Assembly: GCA_021604545.1 (NCBI GenBank)
Contig: BQJE01000003.1
Location: 1-64,000, forward strand
Direction: 5' to 3'
DNA: 64,000 nucleotides
Source of the DNA: Micavibrio sp.
GTDB lineage: Bacteria; Pseudomonadota; Alphaproteobacteria; Micavibrionales; Micavibrionaceae
Position numbers and translations under genes: made by a program. The notes beneath the pieces were generated by a model. The model made no database searches. It saw only the letters and a list, made by a program, of their open reading frames with translations, and was not told the origin of the DNA. This document shows, in pieces, positions 52,403 to 59,738 of the stretch. How positions within the stretch are numbered: position 1 is the first letter of the stretch; every line of letters begins with the position of its first letter.

Positions 52403-53047
52403 TTAGAATTTATTTATCTGCTCTTTGAACTTTGCGACCTCAACGCCCATATATGCATATCCTAGATCACAGTAATATTTCATCTCCTGGCATTTTCGCT
52501 CGTAGGTTTTCCAGTGCATGTTGTATGGCTTGATGGGAACGCCAGTGGTCAGGTCCCCGTTCCCATACAACTTCCGGTGAATGTTCCGGGCGCGGGTAAA
52601 TAATCGAGCCATTCTATCATGGCGTTGTGATTGGTAGACGAGGCCACAACATTCCCGGCAATTAAAAGGCCGGTTCGGGCCGGAAGCATACAGCTTTGAT
52701 CTGTTCTTGAAACACTTAGGGCATAAAAGCCAAGCCCGTCTGTTGCATACCCCTGATTTCGTATACCCAATACCGATAGACTGCTTTTTTACGGGCGCAC
52801 CGTCTTTAAACAAGACATCGACACGGTTGTTGTAGCCGTCCTCGGTCACAAAGCCCATGAGCATAACGCTATTCGCGACCTCTCCGGTAGAACGATTGTA
52901 CCACGTTTTAGATGTGCATCGCTTTAGGTGTCCGTCCGGTATCAAACCGTTCTTGCGCATCCAACTTACGCTCAGGCAATAGGGATACTCCTCCACCGTA
53001 TTTCTGCGGCTGCCTCCCAAACTTCTCCCTGAACCTAATCCACCCAT
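52403..53047 (-). CDS. Zinc-ribbon protein of mobile elements, unknown
   Basis: 214 residues. It begins MGGLGSGRSLGGSRRNTVEE, an opening seen in many short proteins carried by plasmids and islands. A zinc ribbon lies at ~110-140 (WLLCPKCFKN, FNCRECCGLVYQSQ), followed by a basic helix (RHDRMARLFTRARNIHRKLYG). This fits nucleic-acid binding. GAAGGA lies ~12 bases before the ATG. No role has been shown for this group to my knowledge. It is alone, with a 254-base gap to the replication initiator gene on one side, where an imperfect hairpin (CTCCT/AGGAG at ~53259-53280) might be its neighbour's terminator. Confidence 0.75.
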   Translation of the reverse strand: MGGLGSGRSLGGSRRNTVEEYPYCLSVSWMRKNGLIPDGHLKRCTSKTWYNRSTGEVANSVMLMGFVTEDGYNNRVDVLFKDGAPVKKQSIGIGYTKSGVCNRRAWLLCPKCFKNRSKLYASGPNRPFNCRECCGLVYQSQRHDRMARLFTRARNIHRKLYGNGDLTTGVPIKPYNMHWKTYERKCQEMKYYCDLGYAYMGVEVAKFKEQINKF

Positions 53048-53301
53048 TTTTCTCGAAATCCTTCATAAACTAAAATAAAACACTGCTAAATAACCGGGTA
53101 ACCCCATAATAACAACCATCGCATTTTAATTCATTATTATAATTTTACTCGACATCTATTTGAACGTTATGCCTGTAGGGAATCATAGAAGCTTATACAG
53201 CGCGATTATATTTCTGTGGTAAACGGGGTAGTAAAAGCAGAAAAGATTCACTGGTGAACTCCTATGGACAAAGGAGGAGTCATTGGCAATAGAAATATGT
53301 A

Positions 53302-54405
53302 TCATGCTGCCTTAGCTAACGGATTAGAAGGTTCGTCTACATCACCATCTTCACCCGTAGCCGTCTTAAGCGTCAGTGGCATAGCCTGCGGCAGTTGTAG
53401 CAAGTGGTGATTATTCAGTACCTGTAACCAAGCCTCACCCCATAAATCTTCCGGCTTCCAGCCCTCAAAGGTGTTCTTTGAAAGACAATATTTTAACTTA
53501 GACCGCACATCTACAGGCTGTCTCTTCAAGGCCGTATTGGAACTACCCCGAAAACGAACAGCATCAACAAAGGCCATCCAATGTCCGGGATGAACATTCG
53601 GCTGTTTCGTAGGTTTCAGGTTATAAAACTGAACCCGCTGGAAGGGGTTCTCCAAAGACGATAAATGCTGGATCGGAATCGCTTTGCGCAATCGGCATTC
53701 AACCCGCATAACATCAGACTTGGCTTCCTTCCCATACTGCTCATGTGCTTTTTTATAAACTGTGTATTGCGTTCCTTTTGATTTTCCAAAGTAAATAGTT
53801 TCGAGAGAGCCATCATTTCCAAACACGCTCTGGGAATACCTGGCATATTTTACCTTCAGCATGAAGTCTTCAGGGTTTACGTCCAGAATGTCTGTACAGA
53901 CATCTAATCGCGTTACATGGCCGTGCGATAAAGTTTCTAAAAAGCCCTGTCCGGTAATGAGGGGGAAGCAGAGATCGACATGGCCGTACATTTTCTCAGG
54001 AATTTTAGATGGATTGTATTCTATCCGCAAATGAGGCTTGTCTGTCCCTTTTGTGCGGATTTGAAAGAGCATATGGGGTTCTTTTGTATTGATTACACCA
54101 TCTTCATCGGGACAAAAGATTTTAGCAGCCGTATTGTAAGCCCCTTTGGAATAAGGTTGTACCCAACCAAAATCTGTATCCTTCAATTCATCCCAGACAT
54201 TTTGACTAATGATCTGTGCGAAATGTGATTCAGGTATAGGTACTACGATACTTATTTTATCAATTTTCGGTACAGTCATATTTAGTTCGGTTTTGTTTGT
54301 TTTCTTTAGCTTTTTCATCATTTCTTCTTTCATGTTTTTATTTAACAAAGGGGCTTGTAAGACATGCCCCCATATAATTATCGATGGGTTCGCTTTGTCA
54401 GCCAT
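53302..54405 (-). CDS. Replication initiator (Rep_trans/RstA-like)
   Basis: 367 residues. The middle half has the pattern of rolling-circle-type initiators of filamentous phages and small replicons: HVTRLDVCTDILDVNPEDF, LETIYFGKSKGTQYTVYKKA with the Tyr-x-x-Lys-lys, and DVMRVECRLRKAIP. These match the R-x-D-x-x-x-D, T-x-Y-x-G and R-x-E motifs of the family. The ATG at 54405 lies inside the upstream HTH gene; later starts at 54333 or 54318 would still keep the domain. It suggests that the excised element can replicate on its own, as some integrative elements do. The start is uncertain, the family call fairly firm. Confidence 0.78.
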   Translation of the reverse strand: MADKANPSIIIWGHVLQAPLLNKNMKEEMMKKLKKTNKTELNMTVPKIDKISIVVPIPESHFAQIISQNVWDELKDTDFGWVQPYSKGAYNTAAKIFCPDEDGVINTKEPHMLFQIRTKGTDKPHLRIEYNPSKIPEKMYGHVDLCFPLITGQGFLETLSHGHVTRLDVCTDILDVNPEDFMLKVKYARYSQSVFGNDGSLETIYFGKSKGTQYTVYKKAHEQYGKEAKSDVMRVECRLRKAIPIQHLSSLENPFQRVQFYNLKPTKQPNVHPGHWMAFVDAVRFRGSSNTALKRQPVDVRSKLKYCLSKNTFEGWKPEDLWGEAWLQVLNNHHLLQLPQAMPLTLKTATGEDGDVDEPSNPLAKAA

Positions 54406-54596
54406 GCCTCAAGCTCGTCGGCGGGGTACCTGATGCTACGCCCTATCCTGATAAATGGCGGGCCTTCTCCTGATTTCCTCCAACGTTGAAGCGTCTTACG
54501 CGATAGGCTAAGACATTCCGCAACCTCAACTTCCGTCATACGCTTCGGCATTTTGTTTGCAAGCTTTGCAAGGTGCTGCAGTTTTTCTATATCCAT
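54378..54596 (-). CDS. Excisionase-like HTH protein
   Basis: 72 residues of the MerR/Xis-like winged helix (HTH_17): MTEVEVAECLSLSRKTLQRW, then KSGEGPPFIRIGRSIRY and DELEAWL. GGGAGG lies six bases before the ATG. Its end overlaps the first codons of the replication initiator, so they are coupled. It probably controls rep or acts as the recombination directionality factor of the island. Confidence 0.88.
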   Translation of the reverse strand: MDIEKLQHLAKLANKMPKRMTEVEVAECLSLSRKTLQRWRKSGEGPPFIRIGRSIRYPADELEAWLTKRTHR

Positions 54597-54665
54597 AGCT
54601 AACCTCCCTTGGTCTGAAAGATGTCTGTGATTGACCGTTGAAATGCAATGATTACAACGGCCCGG

Positions 54666-54863
54666 CTATTCCTCATGATGCTCTCTGTGTTTATCAATCC
54701 AACAGTCAAGAGCGTCTAGGTCGATCAGGACCTTACGCCCTATGCGAATGACAACACCAAAGTCGCCCAGCCCATTAGTTTTCAGCTTTTCGCCTTTACT
54801 GTTAAATCTCGGCGTACCGACAAAGATGAGATGTCGCAGCGCATGTTCGCTTATCAGATACAG
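54666..54863 (-). CDS. Small HTH-like protein with non-ATG start
   Basis: A 65-codon frame directly after the stop of the gene at 54864, with no ATG, GTG or TTG at its head; CTG at 54863 or 54857 is the only candidate start. The product (LRHLIFVGTPRFNSKGEKLK, VVIRIGRKVLIDLDALDCWI) is clearly related to the C-terminal two thirds of the protein at 55206 (MRHLIFNAEPRIAANGD, ILRIGKRVYIDLERFAEWIL). It is either made by re-initiation from the upstream gene or a paralogue that has lost its start. Confidence 0.6.
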   Translation of the reverse strand: MYLISEHALRHLIFVGTPRFNSKGEKLKTNGLGDFGVVIRIGRKVLIDLDALDCWIDKHREHHEE

Positions 54864-55163
54864 CTATTCAGCCAACAACTCTTTTCGTGCACGAGCACTA
54901 ATCCAGCTTTTATAGCGCTCATCTAATAAGAACTGCCTATAATAGTGATCAAACCAAAGCTCATCAAAAGAGGATTGGTGGAGCACAAGTTTTTTCCAAG
55001 ACCACTGCAATATATCGATATTCTCATAGCTGATCTTAGAATCATTCTCCTGTTGTCCGAGTAATATGCTTTCAATGTTTTCAGCCATGCAGCGCATCTT
55101 TGAAGCATGAATAACCATACCGGCCATATAATACTCAAACGTTTCTTTTTTATTATCAGTCAT
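54864..55163 (-). CDS. Unknown helical protein of the mobility module
   Basis: 99 residues, probably all helical (FEYYMAGMVIHASKMRCMAE, SWKKLVLHQSSFDELWFDHY). AAGGAG lies six bases before the ATG at 55163. No signal peptide, membrane segment or known motif. It lies between two related HTH-like genes and is probably co-transcribed with them. I do not recognise a family. Confidence 0.65.
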   Translation of the reverse strand: MTDNKKETFEYYMAGMVIHASKMRCMAENIESILLGQQENDSKISYENIDILQWSWKKLVLHQSSFDELWFDHYYRQFLLDERYKSWISARARKELLAE

Positions 55164-55205
55164 TTCTTTCTCCTTCTGTTGTGGTTATTTTTATTTGTGG
55201 CCCGT

Positions 55206-55547
55206 TCAACTTTCACGATGGTTTAAAATCCATTCAGCGAATCTCTCAAGGTCGATATATACCCGTTTGCCGATGCGGAGTATTACACCTGCCTCCTTCA
55301 AACCGTTGCCCGGAATAACATCGCCGTTGGCAGCAATACGCGGCTCCGCATTAAAAATGAGGTGCCTCATTGTTGGTGGTGTAAAATCTTCAAACCCTGA
55401 CTGTTTGCAAACCTTGGGTACACGGACGATGTTCTGCATCTTCCGTGATGAGGCAAAGCCTTCGGCTTGAGATTGCCCCGGTGTTTCACATGGATTCGTA
55501 GATGGGGCGACCAGTTGCGTTGTCGCTAATTGTGTCTTGCTGTTCAT
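55206..55547 (-). CDS. Small excisionase-like DNA-binding protein
   Basis: 113 residues from an ATG with GGAGGAG just upstream. The first ~50 residues are polar and probably loose (MNSKTQLATTQLVAPSTNPC). The C-terminal ~60 form a small winged-helix-like unit (PTMRHLIFNAEPRIAANGDV, GVILRIGKRVYIDLERF, AEWILNHRES) of the sort found as excisionases or regulators in alphaproteobacterial islands. It has a closely related partial copy at 54666-54863. Confidence 0.72.
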   Translation of the reverse strand: MNSKTQLATTQLVAPSTNPCETPGQSQAEGFASSRKMQNIVRVPKVCKQSGFEDFTPPTMRHLIFNAEPRIAANGDVIPGNGLKEAGVILRIGKRVYIDLERFAEWILNHRES

Positions 55548-55687
55548 AACGCTCCTCCTTTTCCTTTGTGTGTTGAAAGAAGACCGTTAGAATCTTAACT
55601 CAATGATTTGATAGAGCAAGTTTATCAAATGTGATTTAATATTGTTTATCAGATAGTTAGATGCAAAATATGATAAAAAGACGCTTG

Positions 55688-56347
55688 TTATTTATCATTT
55701 GGAGGATTTTGCTGCTGATAGGCCTGCTCAAGCCATTGTACGGCTCTGCGATTCGCCTGAGTCCGGAAGGTATTGAATGGTATCTTTTTGTCAGGATCGT
55801 TGGTTTTTGCGTTGTAAGCTTTAAAAACGGCTTCCGCTAGTGTCTTTATAACGATGGGCTTCTTATTTTTTGACTTCAAATAATACTCCCTTTTACCAAC
55901 ATATTCGGCAATCTGTGCCTTATCCATTTGCTCCCGCGCAATATCACACTTTTTTGTCAACACATCGGGGAACTTTCCTTTCGAAGCCTTGTGCTCCAAC
56001 CATGCTTCGTGAACCCTTTTTATACCGGCTTCCCATTTCTTATCATCACCATACGTCCGATAGGCCCAATCTATGATGTGGCCTTTTTTAACAAGGTATT
56101 TGTTTTGATCGGGGAACTCTTCAACAAAAGAGAAACTATCTTTTTTACCAAAGGCCCATAACGCTCCGGAATAATACCTGTCGGGAAAATCATTGCCTTC
56201 CCCCACCTCATTCCAATCAGCAATATCACGAGGCTTATAGCCAAAGGCAATATATATCGCGTTACGCAAATCCAGCGTTGATTTACCTCGCATGATTTTT
56301 TTGATCTCTGGGTCAGTCAGTTCAATCAGCTTTTTTTGCACCGGCAT
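55688..56347 (-). CDS. Unknown island protein overlapping the integrase
   Basis: 219 residues, lysine-rich, no signal or membrane segment. It starts inside the 3' end of the integrase gene (26-base overlap) and is read from the same transcript. Features such as LTDPEIKKIMRGKSTLDLRN, IYIAFGYKPRDIADWNEVG and a basic C-terminus (FRTQANRRAVQWLEQAYQQQ) are compatible with DNA binding, but no domain is recognised. The coupling to the integrase suggests a role in integration or its control. Confidence 0.68.
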   Translation of the reverse strand: MPVQKKLIELTDPEIKKIMRGKSTLDLRNAIYIAFGYKPRDIADWNEVGEGNDFPDRYYSGALWAFGKKDSFSFVEEFPDQNKYLVKKGHIIDWAYRTYGDDKKWEAGIKRVHEAWLEHKASKGKFPDVLTKKCDIAREQMDKAQIAEYVGKREYYLKSKNKKPIVIKTLAEAVFKAYNAKTNDPDKKIPFNTFRTQANRRAVQWLEQAYQQQNPPNDK

Positions 56348-57422
56348 CCCCCATATACTTCTTCGTCATGTCACTTATCGCATCGGTGGTGTGATCCTTC
56401 ATCAGGTGCAGGTAGCGTTCTAAAGATTTTAGGTCTTTATGGCCGGTGATCTTTTGGATTATCTGTGGCGATACACCGCTTATGGCCATGTAGGATGCAA
56501 ACGAATGCCGCAGATCATGGAACTTAAAATCTTCCAATCCCGCTTCCTCTACAGCTTTCTCCCATAGTTTTTTGAACACAAACGGCTTGTCTACAGCTTC
56601 ACTGGGAAACACCCAACTCTTTTCCTCATCACGATTGTCATGTCTGCGTTTCAATACTTCGTAGGCTTCATCGGTAATGAAGATGCCGCGTTTTTCTTCG
56701 TTCTTGGATTTGTCTACATACAGCCAGCGGTTATCAAGATCGACATGATCCCATGTCAGATTTGTAACTTCTGACCGGCGCATACCTGTGCACAGATCGA
56801 CAAGAACAATATCATACAGGATCGGGTTGCTACTGTTCCTGCAAGCAGTTAACAAAGCCTTGAGTTCTTTATCATTCAACCATCGTGTTCGCTTGTTCTC
56901 TTTAAGACTTTTAACCTTCCCTCTGATTAGATGATTGTCCAGCCAGTCCCAGTCCATTGCCGCTGTAAGCGCAGCAGATAACGCGGCTATATAACGATTT
57001 ATAGAAGCGTTAGCATAAAAAGGAACTTCTTCTCCTGTATCATCTAACACCTTTTTCTTCGCGATCATGTCGTCGCGTTTCTCCAGTATCACGGCTGTTG
57101 TAAGCTCTGATAGTTTGAGGTCGCCAAGCTGGTCTTTCCACCATTGAAGCTGATGTTTCTGGCCACGCTGCGTACTATTACCCTTCTGCGGCAGGGCATT
57201 TTTGATATAGCGGTCAACCATATCCGTTACGGTTTTTTGCTTACCCTGAGAGGTTTTGAAATGCTTACCATCGTCAATCTTTGATTCAATACCTCTGGCC
57301 CACTTCTGGGCAGCGGTCTTCGTTGTGAACGTGGTGGATTGTATAGGCTGACCCTTCCGGCGCACCTGCACCCGGTAGGTCTTCTTTCCGTTCTTCCCCA
57401 TACGTTCCTGAATATGTGCCAT
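56322..57422 (-). CDS. int: Integrase of the tRNA-Thr island (tyrosine recombinase)
   Basis: 366 residues. An N-terminal arm-binding-like domain (GKKTYRVQVRRKGQPIQSTT) is followed by a core-binding domain (~65-165) and the catalytic domain with all key residues: Arg in LCTGMRRSEVTNL, Lys in VDKSKNEEKRG, His-x-x-Arg in FHDLRHSFASY, His in ITGHKDLKS and Tyr in LERYLHLM. It lies 141 bases from the tRNA 3' end and is transcribed away from it, with one arm-type repeat in between. This is the enzyme that should join the 45-bp att sites. Confidence 0.95.
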   Translation of the reverse strand: MAHIQERMGKNGKKTYRVQVRRKGQPIQSTTFTTKTAAQKWARGIESKIDDGKHFKTSQGKQKTVTDMVDRYIKNALPQKGNSTQRGQKHQLQWWKDQLGDLKLSELTTAVILEKRDDMIAKKKVLDDTGEEVPFYANASINRYIAALSAALTAAMDWDWLDNHLIRGKVKSLKENKRTRWLNDKELKALLTACRNSSNPILYDIVLVDLCTGMRRSEVTNLTWDHVDLDNRWLYVDKSKNEEKRGIFITDEAYEVLKRRHDNRDEEKSWVFPSEAVDKPFVFKKLWEKAVEEAGLEDFKFHDLRHSFASYMAISGVSPQIIQKITGHKDLKSLERYLHLMKDHTTDAISDMTKKYMGDAGAKKAD

Positions 57423-57492
57423 GACCCCACACCCATCCTTGGTGATTGATATGACTAGGACGCTATTTTATTTTTCAGGATTAGGCAAATAG

Positions 57493-57515
57493 AATTGCAC
57501 CAAATTTGCACCATT
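57493..57515. repeat. Arm-type 23-bp repeat, right end
   Basis: Identical to 25455-25477 and in the same orientation; contains TTGCACCAAATTTGCACC. It lies between the integrase start and the tRNA-Thr 3' end. Confidence 0.7.
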
Positions 57516-57562
57516 GCCTGTTTGTAGAAAAAGGGGGAAAGGTCTGTAACCCTTGGTGAGAG

Positions 57563-57638
<76 letters not shown>

Positions 57639-57851
57639 ATACCAAGATGTCTCGACCTTATTATAGCCTGATTACAGGCTTGGCTGAGATCGTAACCCCT
57701 TATAGTGTAACTGATTTTTGAAGTCGAGCCTTTTCATAGCAAATTTATTCACTCATCAACAATCAGGGGTAAAACACCCTATATATTGGTCTTACGGCTG
57801 TTTTTCTGCTAAATTAATAGAGGTAAATTCATATTATTTAACTCTGGTGAT

Positions 57852-59099
57852 TTGGTTTTGTCGGGCGGACAACAGGCAGAAAATACACTCCATGAAAATG
57901 CGATCGGCTGGATGATTTTGCTGATCGTGCTTGCTTTGCTTGCCTGGATGTTTTGGCGCCATTTTGATACCGAAGTAAGAGATATCGTGCGGTGGATACG
58001 CTACAGCGAAATATGGCTGATTTCGTGGTTTGTGGGTGATAATTACACTGTTCTTTTCGGTGCCCAGGAGGTCAACTTCAACTATGGTATGAAAGGGGAC
58101 GAAAATCCAGGACCAAACGGCTATGCCGGTGTCGCAGGCACAAACAAAGAGAAGTTAAATCTCTATTATATGACTCTGATCAATGCACTGGCCATGCAAC
58201 CGCTTAAATTTGTATTTGTTATTATCTACGCTCTGGCTGCGGCATGGTGTATGTTTTTAGGACCCGGCAACCAGTTTCGTACAAAGATGGGCCTTCAAGG
58301 GTTGATTGAAAGACAATCCAAGATATTCCCGGTAACGGCGCCATTTGCTACTTTTGACCCATCAAAACAACCCCCGCGCCCACCCGGCTCTCCCGTTCCA
58401 GTTGAGCTGCCCTCCTTTGCCGAAGCTCTCGGGCCAGAAGAATGGCTAGCCTATAATTCCATCCCGGCGCCCGACGGCAAGATCAACGAAACTGCCGCAG
58501 CCAACGCCTTCCGGAAACAATTGGGGAAACGGTGGAAGGGCGCAAATACTGTTCAACCCTACAAGCAAGTTTTGCTGGCTGCCTTTTGTCTGAAAGCAGC
58601 GCGCAAAAGAGACAAAGCCGATGAGATGCTTGGCCGTCTGGCCATGTGCTGGTCCCATAAAGGGGGACTGAACCTTGGCAAAGACAAAAGTCTTTTAAAA
58701 GAAGCAAGGGGCGTCTTGCGCGACAAAAAGATTATCGGAAAAACACTGGCAAAAGTTAACCAGCATGCTTTTGAAACCACGGCTATAATACGAGCCTTGG
58801 CTGTTGCGCGCGAAGAAGGTGGCGTTTTGGCTCCGGCTCAGTTTGTCTGGCTGCGCGGCCATGACCGAAGACTTTGGTATCCGTTGAACAATCTGGGGCG
58901 CCAATCCTTCCATATGGAAGCATTGGGCGCGATGTCTCACTATAAGGCCGAAAAACTGACGCAGCGCCCCATCCCGGTACCCAAAATGGAGGGTGCTGTA
59001 GGAACAATTGGAGGGTATATGGCCTCAGGACAAGCACGCCCCATTCCGCAACTGGATTATAGCGCTTCCGACAAACGCGGCATTAAAAAAGCTACTTAA
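57852..59099 (+). CDS. dotM: Type IVB coupling complex protein DotM/IcmP-like
   Basis: 415 residues. Two or three hydrophobic segments near the N-terminus (GWMILLIVLALLAWMFWRHF; LKFVFVIIYALAAAWCMFLG) anchor it in the inner membrane, followed by a cytoplasmic helical domain. The diagnostic DotM/IcmP/TrbA stretch is near residue 325: FVWLRGHDRRLWYPLNNLGR, then FHMEALGAMSHYKAE. In Legionella DotM works with DotL and adaptors to bring effectors to the Dot/Icm channel. The start is TTG at 57852 or 57858; no ATG fits. It is the first gene of an apparent four-gene operon. Confidence 0.88.
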   Translation: MVLSGGQQAENTLHENAIGWMILLIVLALLAWMFWRHFDTEVRDIVRWIRYSEIWLISWFVGDNYTVLFGAQEVNFNYGMKGDENPGPNGYAGVAGTNKEKLNLYYMTLINALAMQPLKFVFVIIYALAAAWCMFLGPGNQFRTKMGLQGLIERQSKIFPVTAPFATFDPSKQPPRPPGSPVPVELPSFAEALGPEEWLAYNSIPAPDGKINETAAANAFRKQLGKRWKGANTVQPYKQVLLAAFCLKAARKRDKADEMLGRLAMCWSHKGGLNLGKDKSLLKEARGVLRDKKIIGKTLAKVNQHAFETTAIIRALAVAREEGGVLAPAQFVWLRGHDRRLWYPLNNLGRQSFHMEALGAMSHYKAEKLTQRPIPVPKMEGAVGTIGGYMASGQARPIPQLDYSASDKRGIKKAT

Positions 59100-59138
59100 A
59101 AGAAATAATTTAACAAAAGAAGAAAGAGAGACAACAGA

Positions 59139-59681
59139 ATGAGAAATTTACTGGTCACCAAAAAGAACAAAGCCGCCGCCCGTGTCGTGGACGGAAAGTT
59201 GATTTTGTCTTTCCCTGATGCCATCACACCGGTCCTGTGGCAAATGGATTTGGATGAAGCCAAAGCCTCGGCGCTGGAAGTTCAGGAAAACAAAAAAGAC
59301 AAAATATACACACTTGCGCTTAAAACACCGCGCGGCGAAGCTGTCGATATTGCAGCTTTTGATGAACGCACCGAAGCCGTGAACGGCCTCATGGCTGCTT
59401 CTCATGCACTGTCTTCCGCACACGGACAAATACGGCCCGCAAGCGCCTCGGCGGCACCAGGCAATGTGCCGAGCGGGGCAACCTCTGGGCCCCGGGAAAA
59501 AGGGATCGGGAAATGGGGCGGCATCGCTCTCCTTCTGGTCTTCCTGTTTATTTTGATAAATGTGTGGGGCTCTTTAGCAACGCGCACGACAGCGAGCTCA
59601 AAAATTTCACCAACAACATTCACCCCATCTAGTGAGGCGGGCGTTCCGATGTCGGCAGATGATTTTCTGAAAAACCGCTAG
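59139..59681 (+). CDS. Unknown single-span membrane protein between dotM and dotL
   Basis: 180 residues. A soluble N-terminal domain of ~95 residues (VVDGKLILSFPDAITPVLWQ, ALKTPRGEAVDIAAFDER) is followed by an Ala/Ser/Pro linker (PASASAAPGNVPSGAT) and one transmembrane segment (WGGIALLLVFLFILINVWG, ~124-142). The short tail lies outside. No Dot/Icm protein of known name fits. Its place between the two coupling genes, 39 and 57 bases from them, suggests a lineage-specific subunit of the coupling complex. Confidence 0.72.
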   Translation: MRNLLVTKKNKAAARVVDGKLILSFPDAITPVLWQMDLDEAKASALEVQENKKDKIYTLALKTPRGEAVDIAAFDERTEAVNGLMAASHALSSAHGQIRPASASAAPGNVPSGATSGPREKGIGKWGGIALLLVFLFILINVWGSLATRTTASSKISPTTFTPSSEAGVPMSADDFLKNR

Positions 59682-59738
59682 AAAGGTCTGAGGGAAACCG
59701 CCAGAGAACCAAAAGAGAGAACCAAAAGTAAGAAATAA

